Source: Piezodorus guildinii (taxonomy: Eukaryota > Arthropoda > Insecta > Hemiptera > Pentatomidae). From it: 64,000 nucleotides of DNA. Positions 14,501 through 25,149 of this stretch are shown in pieces. Location: contig CM041295.1 of NCBI GenBank assembly GCA_023052935.1, forward strand, positions 163,356,366 through 163,420,365, read 5' to 3'. Below the pieces are notes generated by a model. It worked only from the letters and a program-made list of their open reading frames with translations, searched no databases and was not told where the DNA came from. The number at the start of each line of letters is the position of its first letter. Positions within the stretch are counted from its first letter, which is position 1. A program made the position numbers and the translations under genes.

Positions 14501-17500
14501 CAGAGGTAGCTAAATCCTAAACTAGGGAAATATCTGAGGACGGCAGGTTACAGTGAATATTATCAATATGCTCAATAAAGCAACCAAAATGCATTTCCAG
14601 AGCAACTCAGAAAATTAATATAAATGTAAGAAATGAGGAACTGTCCATAAACCTAAAAAATAATAAACTTTTGGGAAAAAAAAATGTTTGAAACATGGAA
14701 AGTTAGGTCATAATAAAATAGGTTGTTTCTCAAGAATAAAAAAGGGACTTGCAGTTTATGATATCAAAGAAAGAAACGTCATCATCCGAATCAGTGTTTG
14801 ATTGTAATACTATCACAGAAGTAAAAGTCCACCATTTAATTGTATTCTTGATTTATTTTAATCTTCCATTAAATTCCTACTGCATACAAAACTGATTTTT
14901 GAGAAGAATATATTCGTATTAATAATATACCAAAGCTTTTCAAGCTAGACAATGCCAGTGGTATTAATATCACCCTACCCCCCTCCCCCTATTATCTTTG
15001 GGAAAAACAGGCGGAGAGAGTAAATTGAATAAAACTTCCATGAAAGTCAGTCAACTGGTGGCCCCACTCGCAAAAATAGGTGTACGGCGAGATGACCCCA
15101 CCCTATAACATATCATCGAGAGTTGCAAGTATATTCTCCTTGGTGATTAAACCGTGAAGTCAAAGGGTCTAAACCGTCTGTAGCACCGACAAAAAAAAAA
15201 AAAAAATCCGGGGATAAATTCCAGTTTAAATTAAATGAAGTGAAATACTTGGGACTAGTAGAAGTAGATAGAATTGAACCAGATCCTTTAAACATAAAAG
15301 CCATTGCTAATACTGAAGAATTAGACAGTAATTCTTCAATAATAGCAATGGCATACAAAGATTTCAAGGTGCAGTAAATTTTTTGAACAAATTTATTCAA
15401 GATTATTCCAAGATCACTGCCCCTCTGAGAAATCTTTAAAAAATAATGTTAAGTGGCATTGGTCCGAATTCAAAAGCAAGCCATGGTAATGAGTTTGTTT
15501 TAATTTGTTGTTGCTTTAATTTGTAAGGCACCTACTCTTTAACTATTTGGCCTGTCTGTTAAAAAAAAAATTCAATGTGATGAAAGTAAGGATGGCCTGG
15601 GAAGATGTCTTCTACAAGATGGGCAAGTAATTGCCTTAGCATCAAGAAGTCTCACTGACTCAGAATAAAACTACGGCCAGATAGAGGACATGCTCAACCT
15701 ATGCGTTTCTAGCAATAAATTCCACTATTACATATATGGCAATAATATTAAAATTTTTACTGATCACTAATGTTTGAATAAGAATTTGTCATAACCACAA
15801 AGAATGAAACTAAAGTTACTAAAATATAAAATCATCTTATCATACAAGTTCCAAAATGTGCATTGCAGACATGCAAACAAGAGATTTTCTCAAAGAAGAT
15901 GGACCTGAATATGAGAAGAGGGATCTTTAAAGGGTACCTGACATTACATAGGCTTAGGACCACCATTTTAGGTCTCCTCCGAAGGAGGACATAACCATGG
16001 AATTTTTCTTTCCTTAAACGAATCATAAAGTCATCTGCCAAGATTAAACCTGCGACCTTAGGCATAGAAGGCTGTTGTGCTAGCCACTACACCACAGGTG
16101 ACCCCCCACCCCATCACAAAAGTTACTGCAATTATTAGAGGACACAAATAATATAAAGTAATCTTATTTTAATCATTACTAAATTCATCTAAATCACACT
16201 AACATTAAACTAAATAAAAACATCCATTCAAAGAATATTGTCAATTAATAACTCATAAAGTGGGTCAAAAAATTATAAAAAGTAATATCTTACCCAAATG
16301 CTCCTCTACTAATGGGCTTAACTATTTCAAATTCATCAATTCCAGGAGCCTGTAATAAAAAATCAGACAAACTTTAATAACAATAATGGAAGAATACTAA
16401 CTGCAAATTCAAAAAAATATGTATCAACTGATGACAAAGCTAATTAAATGATGTACTAAATTTGTTACATATGTAACTAAATGGTATAGTTGAATGTAAT
16501 AAGTCCTGACGAGTGATGTTTGCAGTCTTGGACTGGAAGTTACTGAGTCCAAAACAAAGTGTACTACCTATCAAAAGTTTGAGATCACCTATGGTTTACA
16601 TTAATAAATCAAGAATAACATCTATGTATACCTAAATAAAATATAGGTATTTTATTGTTATTTGTATTTTTAAACAAATTTACTACTAGGCATAAGAAAG
16701 GTTTGTGACTATCGTAAATAACAAGAAATAATTTGAATAAATATAATTATTACTGAGACTTCTGAAATGATAAAAATAAATAAGAATAAACAACATGATT
16801 TTTGTATCTGGAACATTATTTACAGTCTAGTAATCCCTAAAGAGGAATTGAGAAGAAAAGTTTTATTTTAGTTAGATCAATGTTCAGCTGTGCCATCACC
16901 TGACACACACTTCCTATTTTAGTTAGATTAATTGATTTATCTTATGCCAAAGTTGTAAAAAGTTCAATGTACAGGTAATTTTTGTTTATTTCATTAAAGA
17001 ATGGTGAAAAAGAATGAATTTTCTGTTGAATTGCATAGTCCAACCCATATAATTCATTAACACAAAAAATCCGAGTGCCAAAGTGTCACACAACAAAAAA
17101 AATTCCAACAGATTAATTGATATAAACCATAGGTGGTCTCAAACTTTTGACCAGCAGTGTATATGCTAGCTAAAGAAATCCCCAAGCCAGGAGAGACAGT
17201 TAACAATCAGCCTCATAAATTTGAATAATTTCGAAATGTACCTAGCTGGGATTTGTGGTTACTTTTACTACTGTACATTCACTAAGTACACCAAACAGTT
17301 TTGGAACATGTATCCACAGCAACCCGACCTTAAAAAATTTAAAAAAAACTGGCACTTCTTATAGACTTTATTATTCTTCCAATTAAAAACTAGTAAAAAG
17401 CTCAGGAATTGCCTTTTTTGGGTTATGTAGGGAGTATACTTATCACAAATATTGCAATAAAAAGTTAAGATTATTTTAAAATTTCTATAAATTTTTTCAC

Positions 17501-20500
17501 ACAAATAAATCGTTAAGGAGATATTTTGGAGACAAATTTATGTGTTTTCCACTCTCATTAATTATGCTTAGACACCATGAACTTACAGTGCTCAAGATCA
17601 ACACAGAGATAGAGATTACTTAATAAAAATATTATGATCAAGAAGAATTAAAGACTATCTTGTTTGAACATTTTAATAACAATGAATGTAACCTCAATAG
17701 AACATTACCAATTTTATCTTCCACATGTAATCAATTTTATCATATGTTAGATGCTTAGCGATATAACAGTCCTCCTCCCCTAATCGGCTCCCTCACATAC
17801 AAAACCTGTGTCTGGTGGTCTGTGTTGCCTCATAGTTGGTCAGCTGATTCCCTATTGCATCGAACACTAGCGGCTCTGACCTTCCTCAATCTTGAATAGG
17901 CATTCCAAGAGATCGGCTTCTTCCACCTTCAGCATATGCTCTACCAGGACGGCTCCTCCAACCGTGGAATTTTCAGACATATTACTCATCGTATTAGAAA
18001 AAATATCAGAAGATGACGTTTTTAAAGAACGTATATCTGCTAAGTAGACTTTGAGTTTCTATATCTAGTCTCTCCTTATGATCGAATCTACTGATTGGGG
18101 AATAACAACTATGTTACCTTTGATTCTTTTCCCTTCATACCCAATGTTTACCTGACAGACATCTAATGGTCGAATTATTTCTTTGGTGAAAGTTCTGAGT
18201 AGCAGGTTGGTCGGTTGAAGTTTTTTACCACGAAGTAGTCTTTTGAAGATCTTTTTAGAGATGGTCGTCACCATAGCACCGGTATCCAATTCTAGCCTTA
18301 TCTGCTTTCCTTCAATGGTAATGATGATCATCATTTTATCATCGGTTAACCCTTGACATTTATGATTATTGTACATATATTCTGAAATTGATGAATTTTG
18401 TATATATTCTCCATTTTCAAGTCGTCTTCTGTCGGTGATAAGACGTCTATTTGGTTCTGGGTACCACTTCCTGGTCTCCTCTGGTGCTAAGGCAGACGTA
18501 AGTGGGGTGTCCTATTTTCCCACAATTTAGGCATTTTGTATTCTTGGCTTCACATTCAATGCTGTGGATACCCTTCTCCCTGCAGCAATAAAAACAGCCT
18601 TGTCCCTAAAGCTGGCGTGTAACCTGGTAGATGGTGTGTAACGAGATTGGTTCTTTTTGCTCACCTAGTTCACACTTTAATGTGAGCTTTGCATTAGTCA
18701 GCTAATTTTATAGTGTTCTGAAACATCATATTTTCACCCTCCTGCAATATTTGTTCTTTAATGTATTTGAAACACCGCGTATGAACTGAGCTCTTAAATG
18801 AGTTTCCATTGTTGACTCCTGACACTTCTGGCATACGAAATTAGAATTGTTGGCCATTGGCCACAGACCAGCAACATACTAATGAATCATTTCATCAGAC
18901 TTGTAATATCGAAGAACAAATTCATGATGTTCTGCTATTTTGCTGGCTTGCAGACACAGATAGATTTTTAGAATCTGAATTGCTTCCTCATAAGCTAGCT
19001 CTTGCGGCTTCCTAGGTGCCATTAAGGAAATTAAAGTCTTGAATATTTTAGGACTTTGGGTATTTATAAATATTTGCAGCTTACGAGTTTTGGAGGCTCC
19101 ATCTGCATCTTCAAATCCTTTCAAAGCCAGGAAGTTCTTGAGCCGCAAAACATAGGCCTTAAATGTTTCCTCATGGTCATCAAAGAAATAAAAATTTAGC
19201 TTGTGAATTTAATTTCTGGATTGTTCAGTTACCATAGTTTCTTGACTTCTAGCAGTTAGGACTTGAATTTGTTGAAGAGCTGCCACCAACACCTCGATAA
19301 GTTGTTCGGACATCACAAGTTTAAAAGTACAACCCAACCGTCCTCGTCGCCAATATTATGTTATTTATAAAGAAGAATTAAAGACAACTGAATATCTGGT
19401 TTGAATATTTTAATAACAATGAATGTAACCTCAATATTACAATAGCAATTTTATCTTTCACATGTAATCGATTAAGTTATATGTTAGATGCTCAATGATA
19501 CAACACCTACAATACCTCAATAACAATTTTTTACAGAAAAATTGTATTATTATAGATTTTTATAAGTTCCTTTAGTTATTTATTTATTTATTTCCTGTAC
19601 TTTTCTTCATCCTTCCAACAAAACTCACTATGGGATATTCCAAAGTTTCTTACCGATTATTACAGGAAGGATAATGAACCATTTATAACAAGTTTCGGCT
19701 ACTATCTTTACTATTCCGGTTACTGTGCAATGGAGGAGTGGTTATATGTATTTTATATGTGAAAAAGTGGTTTTGATACCTCATGGATCTACTTATCTTA
19801 AATATACAAGTATACTTGCATCCATGGGTTTTCATATACGTGTATATTTCAAAAATAGGTCAGTAGAAATAAAATATCAGTATTCTGAGCACAAAACAAT
19901 TAAAAACAGTAATTAAGTTAAAACAGATCATAGAATAAATAGTGAATATTTAAAAAAATGAACAGTTAATCAGATGTGAACCAAACCAAAATACAATGTT
20001 TTAAATAAAAGGTGGTCTCAGTACATTTAATTTCCACATAATAAGTTAAATTCACAATCGATCTTAATTGAAATTATCATTAATTGCAAAGCTCCTATTT
20101 TAATATAAAAGGTAAGAGAAATATACTTTAACAATTATTAATTCAAAATAAATATTCAAGTTGATACTGATTTTAAAGATATTATAACCCAACAATCAAA
20201 TCAAGAAATTCATAATTAATATATTAATTAATAATCCCCTTTAAACTTCATCACAATATATTTCTTTTTCAGTTCAAAGAATTATATGAAAAAAACATTC
20301 AGAACCAATGGATTGTATAGTACCAATCGGATTATACTCTATATTATCAGATAACCAAATCATTTATACTACTTTATCAATTAAAACAAAACTGTTTTTT
20401 TTTTAAATCAACCTTTTAATGCGTAGTTACAACTTAAGACAACAAAGACATTGTATTCTTCTCTTTCTTCTTTGATCTATATCATGAATTTCATGTTACT

Positions 20501-20935
20501 TTTTGTTAAAATTAAGGTTTAACATAATTACAAAATCTTCATTGACAAGATTGAATAAATAAAAACATAAGTTTGATAAATAATAACAGTTAAATATAAG
20601 AGTATAAAACACATTTATCAAATGCTGTCACTGCATAAAAATGAACTTGACTGCTAAAGTTCTAAACCGAATAAATATTTAATTTTATATAAATAAAAAA
20701 ATACGTAACTCTGAGTAAACTGAAACAAAAAATAAGTAATTCTTGTCTCAAAAGAAATATTATCGAATTCTATGTCAATAGCAGTTATGACACTACCTAA
20801 TAATAACTAAGAGACTAAATTTACGATCATTTAAACTTAATAAACTTCAGACAAACAAAATAAAAGAGTATTAAAGTTTAAAATTATATTAAATACCTTA
20901 GGGCAGCTGGAGCTTGATAATGTTTCTTGTAACAT
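434..20935 (-). CDS. MASTL (gwl): Greatwall/MASTL-type mitotic kinase, first four coding exons (partial; frameshift in exon 3)
   Basis: Greatwall is a Ser/Thr AGC-family kinase that promotes mitosis by activating endosulfine/ARPP19 inhibitors of PP2A-B55 (family knowledge). Coding exons on the minus strand are 20935-20897 (ATG, 13 codons), 16349-16294, 13369-13270 and 525-434. All have GT donors and AG acceptors; the exon 4 donor (GTTTGT) is weak. Exon 2 encodes DEFEIVKPISRGAFG, a near signature of the Greatwall N-lobe. Exon 3 carries GKVFLG, completing the glycine-rich loop, and YAIKVM with the ATP-binding lysine. Exon 4 encodes ERNALALTRSPYCVQLYYSL, the alpha-C helix and beta-4 region typical of the family. 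Exons 1 and 2 are in phase. Exon 3 meets a stop after the VAIK-like motif because an A-run is one base short; with that base present, exon 4 would join in phase. The catalytic loop and the split-kinase insert lie outside the window. The introns total nearly 20 kb of mostly repeats. It is either a real gene with an assembly error or a newly damaged allele. Confidence 0.88.
960..1815 (+). other. Less AT-rich island of unclear origin, possibly a decayed LINE ORF1
   Basis: Base composition is clearly richer in G and C than the flanks. Short interrupted reading frames (about 974-1301 and 1522-1716) suggest decayed coding DNA. No motif (zinc knuckle, RRM, RT) can be recognised. Its position just beyond the 3' end of the minus-strand LINE is compatible with an older LINE ORF1 or gag remnant, but nothing proves it. 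Confidence 0.25.
1815..4790 (-). mobile_element. CR1/Jockey-like non-LTR retrotransposon, ORF2 with internal RT deletion
   Basis: On the minus strand the reading runs from an apurinic-type endonuclease (about 4760-4100; HVNAQSI at the start, VSETWLKP, then TGDFN with the catalytic Asp/Asn) through a linker to reverse transcriptase. The RT starts with block PLSKVSVPTRVSDFRPISIL (about 3330-3270) and reaches LVLFDFSKVFDLVNHD (about 3060). It then jumps to IQEDIDNINAWALKNDLRLN, so the central RT with the GVPQGS and FADD blocks is missing. After that come LGVIFDQNICW, the thumb, and a C-terminal tail around 2250-2400 in a shifted frame. The 3' untranslated part runs to about 1815, ending with a GGGGACTGAAGGTCCCAG-type element and AATAAA. 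It cannot encode an active RT. Its 5' end abuts an older related element. Confidence 0.82.
4790..6190 (-). mobile_element. Older CR1/Jockey-like LINE fragment truncated at the GVPQGS block
   Basis: Minus-strand frames give the linker region (about 5770-5500), the RT fingers (about 5330-5100, homologous to 3400-3180 of the neighbouring element) and the palm up to SCGVPQGSSLSTTLF at about 4840-4790. Sequence then switches abruptly to the endonuclease start of the next element. Several frame breaks are present. The two are related copies in the same orientation, so the junction may reflect insertion of one into the other or unequal recombination. Confidence 0.7.
6308..6680 (+). mobile_element. 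RTE-like LINE 3' end with (ATG)n tail
   Basis: An open frame of 111 codons reads like the C-terminus of RTE-type ORF2: KLRWFGHLLRMDPERSAWK, then GKRPRGRPRISWEDGVKEA, then WSRLYRQDP. It ends at 6643 and is followed by an ATGATGATGATGATGA run, a common 3' tail of RTE elements. It is strongly 5' truncated. A related fragment lies at 35150-35440. Confidence 0.75.
6790..8170 (-). mobile_element. RTE-like LINE fragment, RT domain
   Basis: The minus-strand frame at 8101-7622 holds the RT start: GKSAGLDEITSKIM, then IPKDWQITVIGPIFKKGDYR and CKNHRGISLLSV. Downstream, in shifted frames, come FADLEKAFDRIP (about 7570), the catalytic block LAFADDLVIISAND (about 7330-7290) and the thumb, ending near 6800. 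FADD is intact but stops and frameshifts make the copy dead. It lies in intron 3 of the Greatwall-like gene. Confidence 0.75.
8220..8509 (-). mobile_element. tRNA-derived SINE (family A), copy 1
   Basis: The minus strand starts with GGGAGCCCGTGGCTGAGTGG (A-box-like) and has GAGTTCGAATCCCAGTCCC (B box), like a tRNA with a variable arm. A body of about 200 bp follows, and the tail is (GAAA)n-like at 8215-8228. It matches 39439-39741 and 62536-62835 closely. It is inserted in an (AT)n region, so no target duplication can be defined. Confidence 0.85.
8510..8580. repeat. (AT)n microsatellite
   Basis: Uninterrupted alternating AT at 8512-8537, then imperfect AT-rich repeats with ATAATATTATATTATAAT-type runs. 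Confidence 0.9.
8690..9075 (+). repeat. Dispersed repeat family R1, copy 1 (about 385 bp)
   Basis: It starts near TTTACTCTCAGGGTATGGG and ends near AAATGGGTATATTACAAT. A second copy in the same orientation is at 27822-28187. Inside are inverted GGCTAACAA and TTGTTAGCC motifs about 210 bp apart. There is no coding potential. It could be a solo LTR or a MITE; termini and target duplication are unclear. Confidence 0.6.
9130..11335 (+). mobile_element. Heavily decayed RTE-like LINE
   Basis: Plus-strand frames, broken by many stops, give endonuclease-RT linker sequence (about 9130-9700), RT fingers (FPIHKKGDILEVANYRDITLL at about 10040-10110), and the thumb and C-terminus KVDSFTYLRSIISTSNDVS, LYKTLITLVLTYNPETW and FERMIWKICRG (10706-11010). 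It ends near AATGCCAATAATAAAAAA at about 11335. Confidence 0.7.
11400..13190 (-). mobile_element. Decayed Jockey-like LINE (endonuclease end to RT)
   Basis: Reading the minus strand, 13187-12990 gives the endonuclease C-terminal part (HPNILDIFVTSQIAT, then LNDLFSDQIPVLF). Linker and RT follow, with VPQGSVLGPILYTVYTADIP at about 12140-12080 and LSTYTDGTGMLSA at the FADD position (YTDG, so the catalytic motif is altered). The thumb is near 11760-11560. Many frameshifts are present. Confidence 0.72.
11727..11880. repeat. Two perfect-looking tandem copies of a 77-bp unit inside the Jockey relic
   Basis: Copies at 11727-11803 and 11804-11880 both begin TCAAGATGGAGTCCTAGG and end GTAGGGCAGGA(T). 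No difference was seen by eye. The unit belongs to the RT thumb region of the surrounding LINE, so this is a local duplication after insertion. Confidence 0.85.
13371..14130. other. Intronic stretch without recognised features
   Basis: AT-rich intron 2 sequence of the Greatwall-like gene. It has an A-rich run near 13648-13660. No coding or repeat signature was identified. Confidence 0.5.
14130..15860 (+). mobile_element. Decayed Ty3/gypsy copy (gag to RNase H), interrupted by SINEs
   Basis: Plus-strand frames with stops show gag-like sequence near 14160-14760. After a SINE, RT/RNase H remnants follow: VKYLGLVEVDRIEPDPLNIK (15235-15300), FKIIPRSLPL (about 15400), a damaged DASKDGLG-like patch (15580), ALASRSLTDSE (about 15640) and FHYYIYGNNIKIFTDH (15720-15770). 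It resembles the Mag-like elements elsewhere in the window but is older and in the opposite orientation to them. Confidence 0.65.
15010..15197 (+). mobile_element. tRNA-derived SINE (family A), older partial copy
   Basis: GGTGGCCCCACTCGCAAAAA to TAGCACCGACAAAAAA matches, with many substitutions, the reverse complement of the body and tail of the SINEs at 8220, 39439 and 62536. It ends in an A15 tail at 15183-15197. The tRNA head is not recognisable. It is inserted in the gypsy relic. Confidence 0.6.
15935..16108 (-). mobile_element. Second tRNA-derived SINE type
   Basis: The minus strand reads GGTCACCTGTGGTGTAGTGG (A-box-like) with GGTCGCAGGTTTAATCTTGG (B-box-like) about 45 bp later. The body differs from family A but shares a GTGGCTAGC motif. 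The tail near 15935 is not clear. Confidence 0.5.
16558..17162. mobile_element. Tc1/mariner-type non-autonomous element (about 600 bp)
   Basis: The ends are inverted repeats. The left has TATCAAAAGTTTGAGATCAC and the right, reversed, has GGTCAAAAGTTTGAGACCAC, followed on both sides by CTATGGTTTA. The right end begins ACACTGCTGGTC next to TA, as in Tc1-like termini. No transposase ORF is present. It lies in intron 1 of the Greatwall-like gene. Confidence 0.65.
17630..19505 (-). mobile_element. Old Mag-like Ty3/gypsy copy lacking most of pol
   Basis: LTR-like ends at 17630-17768 and 19354-19505 are related to the 149-bp LTRs of the young element at 29790-34144 but have diverged. Minus-strand pieces are a gag matrix/capsid region (19148-18879, PKIFKTLISLMAPRKPQELA), a broken zinc-knuckle region (about 18600-18500) and an aspartic protease (18376-18065, LELDTGAMVTTIS). 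RT, RNase H and integrase are missing. The 3' end and a polypurine-like CCTCCTCCCC (plus strand) next to the LTR remain. It keeps gag sequence that the young copy has lost. Confidence 0.8.
19506..20890. other. AT-rich intron sequence without recognised features
   Basis: First intron of the Greatwall-like gene. Only short open frames by chance; no repeat family recognised. Confidence 0.5.
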
Positions 20936-23330
20936 TGTCAATCAACAACCGCAAACGACGCTACCTAATGCCCGCTAAACAACTAACTAAGACAACTATA
21001 TCAAAGCGTCATAACCTATACATAAACCTACCTCCATCTAAAAATAACAACACGTGAAATTAAGCAACTTAAATTTATATTAAATTTAACGATCTAGAGA
21101 CAAAAAACAAGTTTAGACTGTGTCATACAGTATCTATTTCACAATTTATAAAAAAACGAGAATAGTTTAGAGCTTATGGGAATGATTAAAGTAATATTTT
21201 ATGTACAAATTAAAAAAATTGTAGAACTAAGATTATATTTAACATTGCAATTATATTAGGGTTAATTAAACATTGTCATGTTTTGTTTTTTTTATTCCAT
21301 TTTTTAGTTAATAATCCTGAAAATCAGATGTTTTAAACAAAAGTAGAAGACAGTCAAGATCAAGAAAGTTAAAATGAAGTAGTCTTAACTTCGCCAACAT
21401 CTCGTTATTGTATGACATTGTCAGGACATCTCATTACATAACTAGAAAATACTGAATTTTCAATAGCGAATTGTCTTAAATAAGTCTTATTCAACACTCA
21501 AAATCTTAGGTAAAAATGCTTATACTGGATTAGTTATGTTTATGTACATCTATTAGAGAATATCCTAGATCTATGTAAAACGAAGACAGAGGGAAATACA
21601 ACGAGAATACTAGTTTCTTAAATAGTAGAGTGTCATAGCAATCTATTTATTCGGAATAGATTCTTGGATGAAACAAAAACAGTAAACAGTTAATGATGTT
21701 TAAAATGATATAATAATACACCGGGAAACATTTCTCGGAGAACGTTAGTGGGCAAGGAGGACCATCATGGTATCATACCAATGGTAACAGGGAAACTCCG
21801 AATAAATGAAGGCTTCTTTCTATAATCAAAGAATAATCCTTTGTTTTATGAAATAATAAATAGAATAATGTATCAATCTTTCCTTCCTCTGAAACTATCT
21901 CTGCTCCATCAAATACTTCTTATAATTCTCAGTCAATTTAGGACGCGGTACCCAGGTTCTAAGATGCCTAAGGGAATTTTCTAAGACAATTAAGGGAAAT
22001 TGATGAAGCCTACATATATTTGAGTGCTAATTATTCAACAGGTAATGTAGAAACTCGCTTGCTATACTCAAAGAAAAACAACCAATAAACTAACTTACAA
22101 CTATCTGGAATCGTGTGGAGCACTCCTGCTGGCTTTATTGGGTGAAAGAGTATGATCAGCTTTGAATCAATATCACCAATAAAAGAATATTCGTTACAGA
22201 GTCGCAGAAAATCCATATCTATACGAGTATATTTCATGCGAATGGAATACCTACGAACGAAGTATCATGATCTTGTCCCCACGCGGGCACAAGAGAATTA
22301 GAGAGAGTATTAAATGGAGGACCATTATTCCTAAACTAAAGAGTCGTTTCAAAATATATATTTTCTTTTCTCCCTTGGTCTCAGGGATTTGTACATTGCC
22401 TTTACTATTCTTTTCTCTGATTGAGTCAAGAGGTGCCAAGATTCTATACGATATTGATGTTTTCTACCCATCATTCATCCACTCTTATCATAATTTTAGC
22501 TACATGTCAGCAGGACTGAGTTCTTCTATTATTAAATCAATGCTCTAGAACGCTTGCAACTTGGTAAGGAATGGGCAGACGGAATGATATGTGGGAGACA
22601 CATAGAAGACAATCGAGCTAAAACATAAAAACTTTCTTCAATGCTCTAGAACTAATGCTGCTACACTTGAAAATTCTCAAACTTTTCTTGAGGAGATCTT
22701 GTGATTGAGGAACAACGTCCTCTAGACTATTTTATTCTGGGCCGTTATAAAAAACACTAACATAATATGAAAAGCGCCAATAATATGACCTATTTAAGAA
22801 GTGAAGCTTGTCGAAAAGAATCCTTAATACCATCACACGTGGTTGCACGATGGAAAGGAGACATAATCTTATTCCTGTCGAAGAATACGCAGCTGTTGAA
22901 ATAGTCATTTGTGTACTGGTACTGACCTATAGACTCCTGGCACCTCTAGGCTCAACCACAGAATAAAATGGGGAAGATAATGTGAAAATCCCTGAGATTT
23001 CCTGACGGACGCTCATAACAGCGATACGAATATTCTGGACGTAAAGCCTATAATGAAGTGTCTCAGGGCATAGGAAATATCATACAATGAAAGTTGCTAA
23101 TTTTGGACTCATTACGTTCTGAGACAAAGTATTTAAATCAGGATAATATATTGTGTGGATCCATAAGTTTGTTCAGTTTTGTTAGAAGTGCTAATTGTTT
23201 TAAAATATCTCTGGTTTCTCTGTTTTTTTATTTATTTAACGACTGTTATTTTAAAGGTCAAAGTCCGCTCATTGAAATTGTTGTTTTTGTTTATTTTCAT
23301 TAGATTTTCGGAATAATTTTTTTTCTAATT
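20936..23330. other. Intergenic spacer upstream of the Greatwall-like gene
   Basis: The kinase 5' UTR and promoter should lie just above 20935. Short frames at 22031-22548 are not recognisable. Some less AT-rich stretches (21720-21830, 22240-22600) may be decayed transposon sequence, but no family can be named. Confidence 0.4.
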
Positions 23331-24180
23331 TCCAATGAACCCTGCGATCTTCAGAGGTCCACCGTAAAATATGTAACTTTGACAAGGACAGTGCCTTACC
23401 AGAACGTACTGCTCAAATATGGTTTGGCAAGTTTCGATTCGGGCGTTAATGACCCGGCTGTTGTACGCCCTAAAATCAAACAAACAAGTTTCGTTCCGGA
23501 GATCGACTTAAAGATGCTCCCTACAGCGACCAACCCGTCGAAATAGTTTTGAGTAAAGGCTCTAGTCGAAGGAGACCGGTTGTTATAGAAAAGAGAAATT
23601 GCGGAGACACAGAAAATACATTTTGACACCGTTCAAAGGTATTTGAAAGATCTTGGCTACGTATCCCACCACAATGTTCAAGTGCAACACATACCGACTG
23701 AGGCAAATCTGGCCAACCGAATAGAAATATGCAACTCTCTTCTAAACCGGTAAGAGGCGGCCCATTGCTTAATCTAATGGTGACGTTTCACAAAAAATGG
23801 ATCATCTGCCACAATGTAGTGCGCAGGAAATCGGGGACACGAGAGACTAAGGAAGTATCGCGACTCGCTGTTTCACGAGTTACTTCCACAAGGAAAAACG
23901 ATCAATTCGAAGATGAACTGCGACAGAAACGCTCAGAACAAGTCCATCACAAAGGGTTGTATCCCACCTTGACAATGCCAGACCACAACAGTTAGTGAAA
24001 CTTTGATGGAATGTTTTATTACACCCACCGTATTCACCATCCTACTATCACTTATTCCGGTTACTCTAAAATTTCATGATTGGGAAAACGTTCGCTGATG
24101 AGAGAGATGTGAAAACGTATCTCGACCATTTTTTCGCATCTAAGTACCAGATGTTTTATGAAAGTGGTCGACGAATACAT
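23330..24180 (+). pseudogene. mariner transposase relic
   Basis: Frames broken by stops spell, in order, RTAQIWFGKFRFG-like (about 23405), the helix-turn-helix-like region FDTVQRYLKDLGYVSHHNV (23620-23680), ANRIEICNSLLNR (23715-23750), a TKNGSSATM-like catalytic region, LDNARPQQ-like (about 23970) and DERDVKTYLDHFFASKYQMF (24095-24155). These match the mariner DDD transposase in order. The tail is cut by the 136-bp insertion at 24192-24327. Confidence 0.75.
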
Positions 24181-24191
24181 TATTGAACATA

Positions 24192-24327
24192 GTGGATGTA
24201 ATTAGTTGACCGTTGAAAATTACTGGAAGGAATTAGTCCGGGTGGCGGTCATTAAATGAAACAACTAAATAGTTTCAACTATTTAGTTGTTTCATTTAAT
24301 GACCGCCACCCGGACTAATTCCTTCCA
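24192..24327. mobile_element. Snapback insertion with 49-bp perfect arms, Penelope-type terminus, 13-bp TSD
   Basis: Positions 24224-24272 and 24279-24327 are perfect reverse complements around a 6-nt loop. A 32-bp leader precedes them, starting GTGGATGTAATTAGTTGACC. ATTATTGAACATA flanks the insert on both sides (24179-24191 and 24328-24340). The arm sequence (GGAATTAGTCCGGGTGGCGG) equals the end of the Penelope-like element at 57035. The same leader and arm occur in a second copy near 42032-42332. Confidence 0.8.
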
Positions 24328-24994
24328 ATTATTGAACATAATTTACTGTTTTTATAAAACTAATGTATTATTTCACCGTTCAAAAATCGACCGAACTTAT
24401 GGATCCACTCAATATATTAATGAGATTGATACATAGCCAACATACTACATACTAGCCAACGACTTGTAATATTGCTGATATAGGATTTTGCAATCAATCT
24501 CCTCTACTCAAAAAAATGAATAAATAATCTTCTAAGCGGTTATTCATTAAAGTAAAATTTTAATCAATACTTTTTAAGCTACATACGAGACCAATGTCGA
24601 GGGTAGAAGACCTCGAGGAATGCTCAGGAGAACCTTGAAAACGGGGTTAAAAGCATCTTCGGATCGGAGACGTTTGGACTGAACGAGAGAGCGATGATGT
24701 TTAGTGAGCGAGGCAATTGAATCGAGAGGGGTAGGGAGGAAGTGATGAAGATAAGATTTTGAAAAATAAATGATTTAGTTTTAATTGTAATATGGACTAC
24801 ACATGAGAGGACTCTTGAATTACTGTAATTTAAATAAATTAGTACAAAAAATCTAAGAAAATAGTTAATAATTGTTATAATAACCGAAAAGGAAACATAG
24901 TGTTTACTATTGAGATAAATAGTTTTATTTTTTATCATTTTAATAAAATATTATGCGTGTGTATGTAAGCTGTATCATGTTTTTTTGTAATGTG

Positions 24995-25002
24995 TATAAA
25001 AG
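24995..25002 (+). promoter_or_regulatory. Candidate TATA box of the seven-exon gene
   Basis: TATAAAAG lies about 150 bp before the ATG at 25150, in an otherwise AT-rich stretch. There is no in-frame upstream ATG problem. A TTTCAG at about 25118 could instead be an acceptor from an upstream non-coding exon, so promoter placement is tentative. Confidence 0.35.
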
Positions 25003-25149
25003 TACGTTGTATTCAAGCTTGCTAGTATAAACGACGCGTTAGAGAATAGTCTCAATGGAGTTTTAGTTTACAGTAAGATAGAAGGTTGAAGTTGATCGTT
25101 AGTATCAACTTGTGTATTTCAGATCTTAAATCATTTTCTGTCGAAGCTC

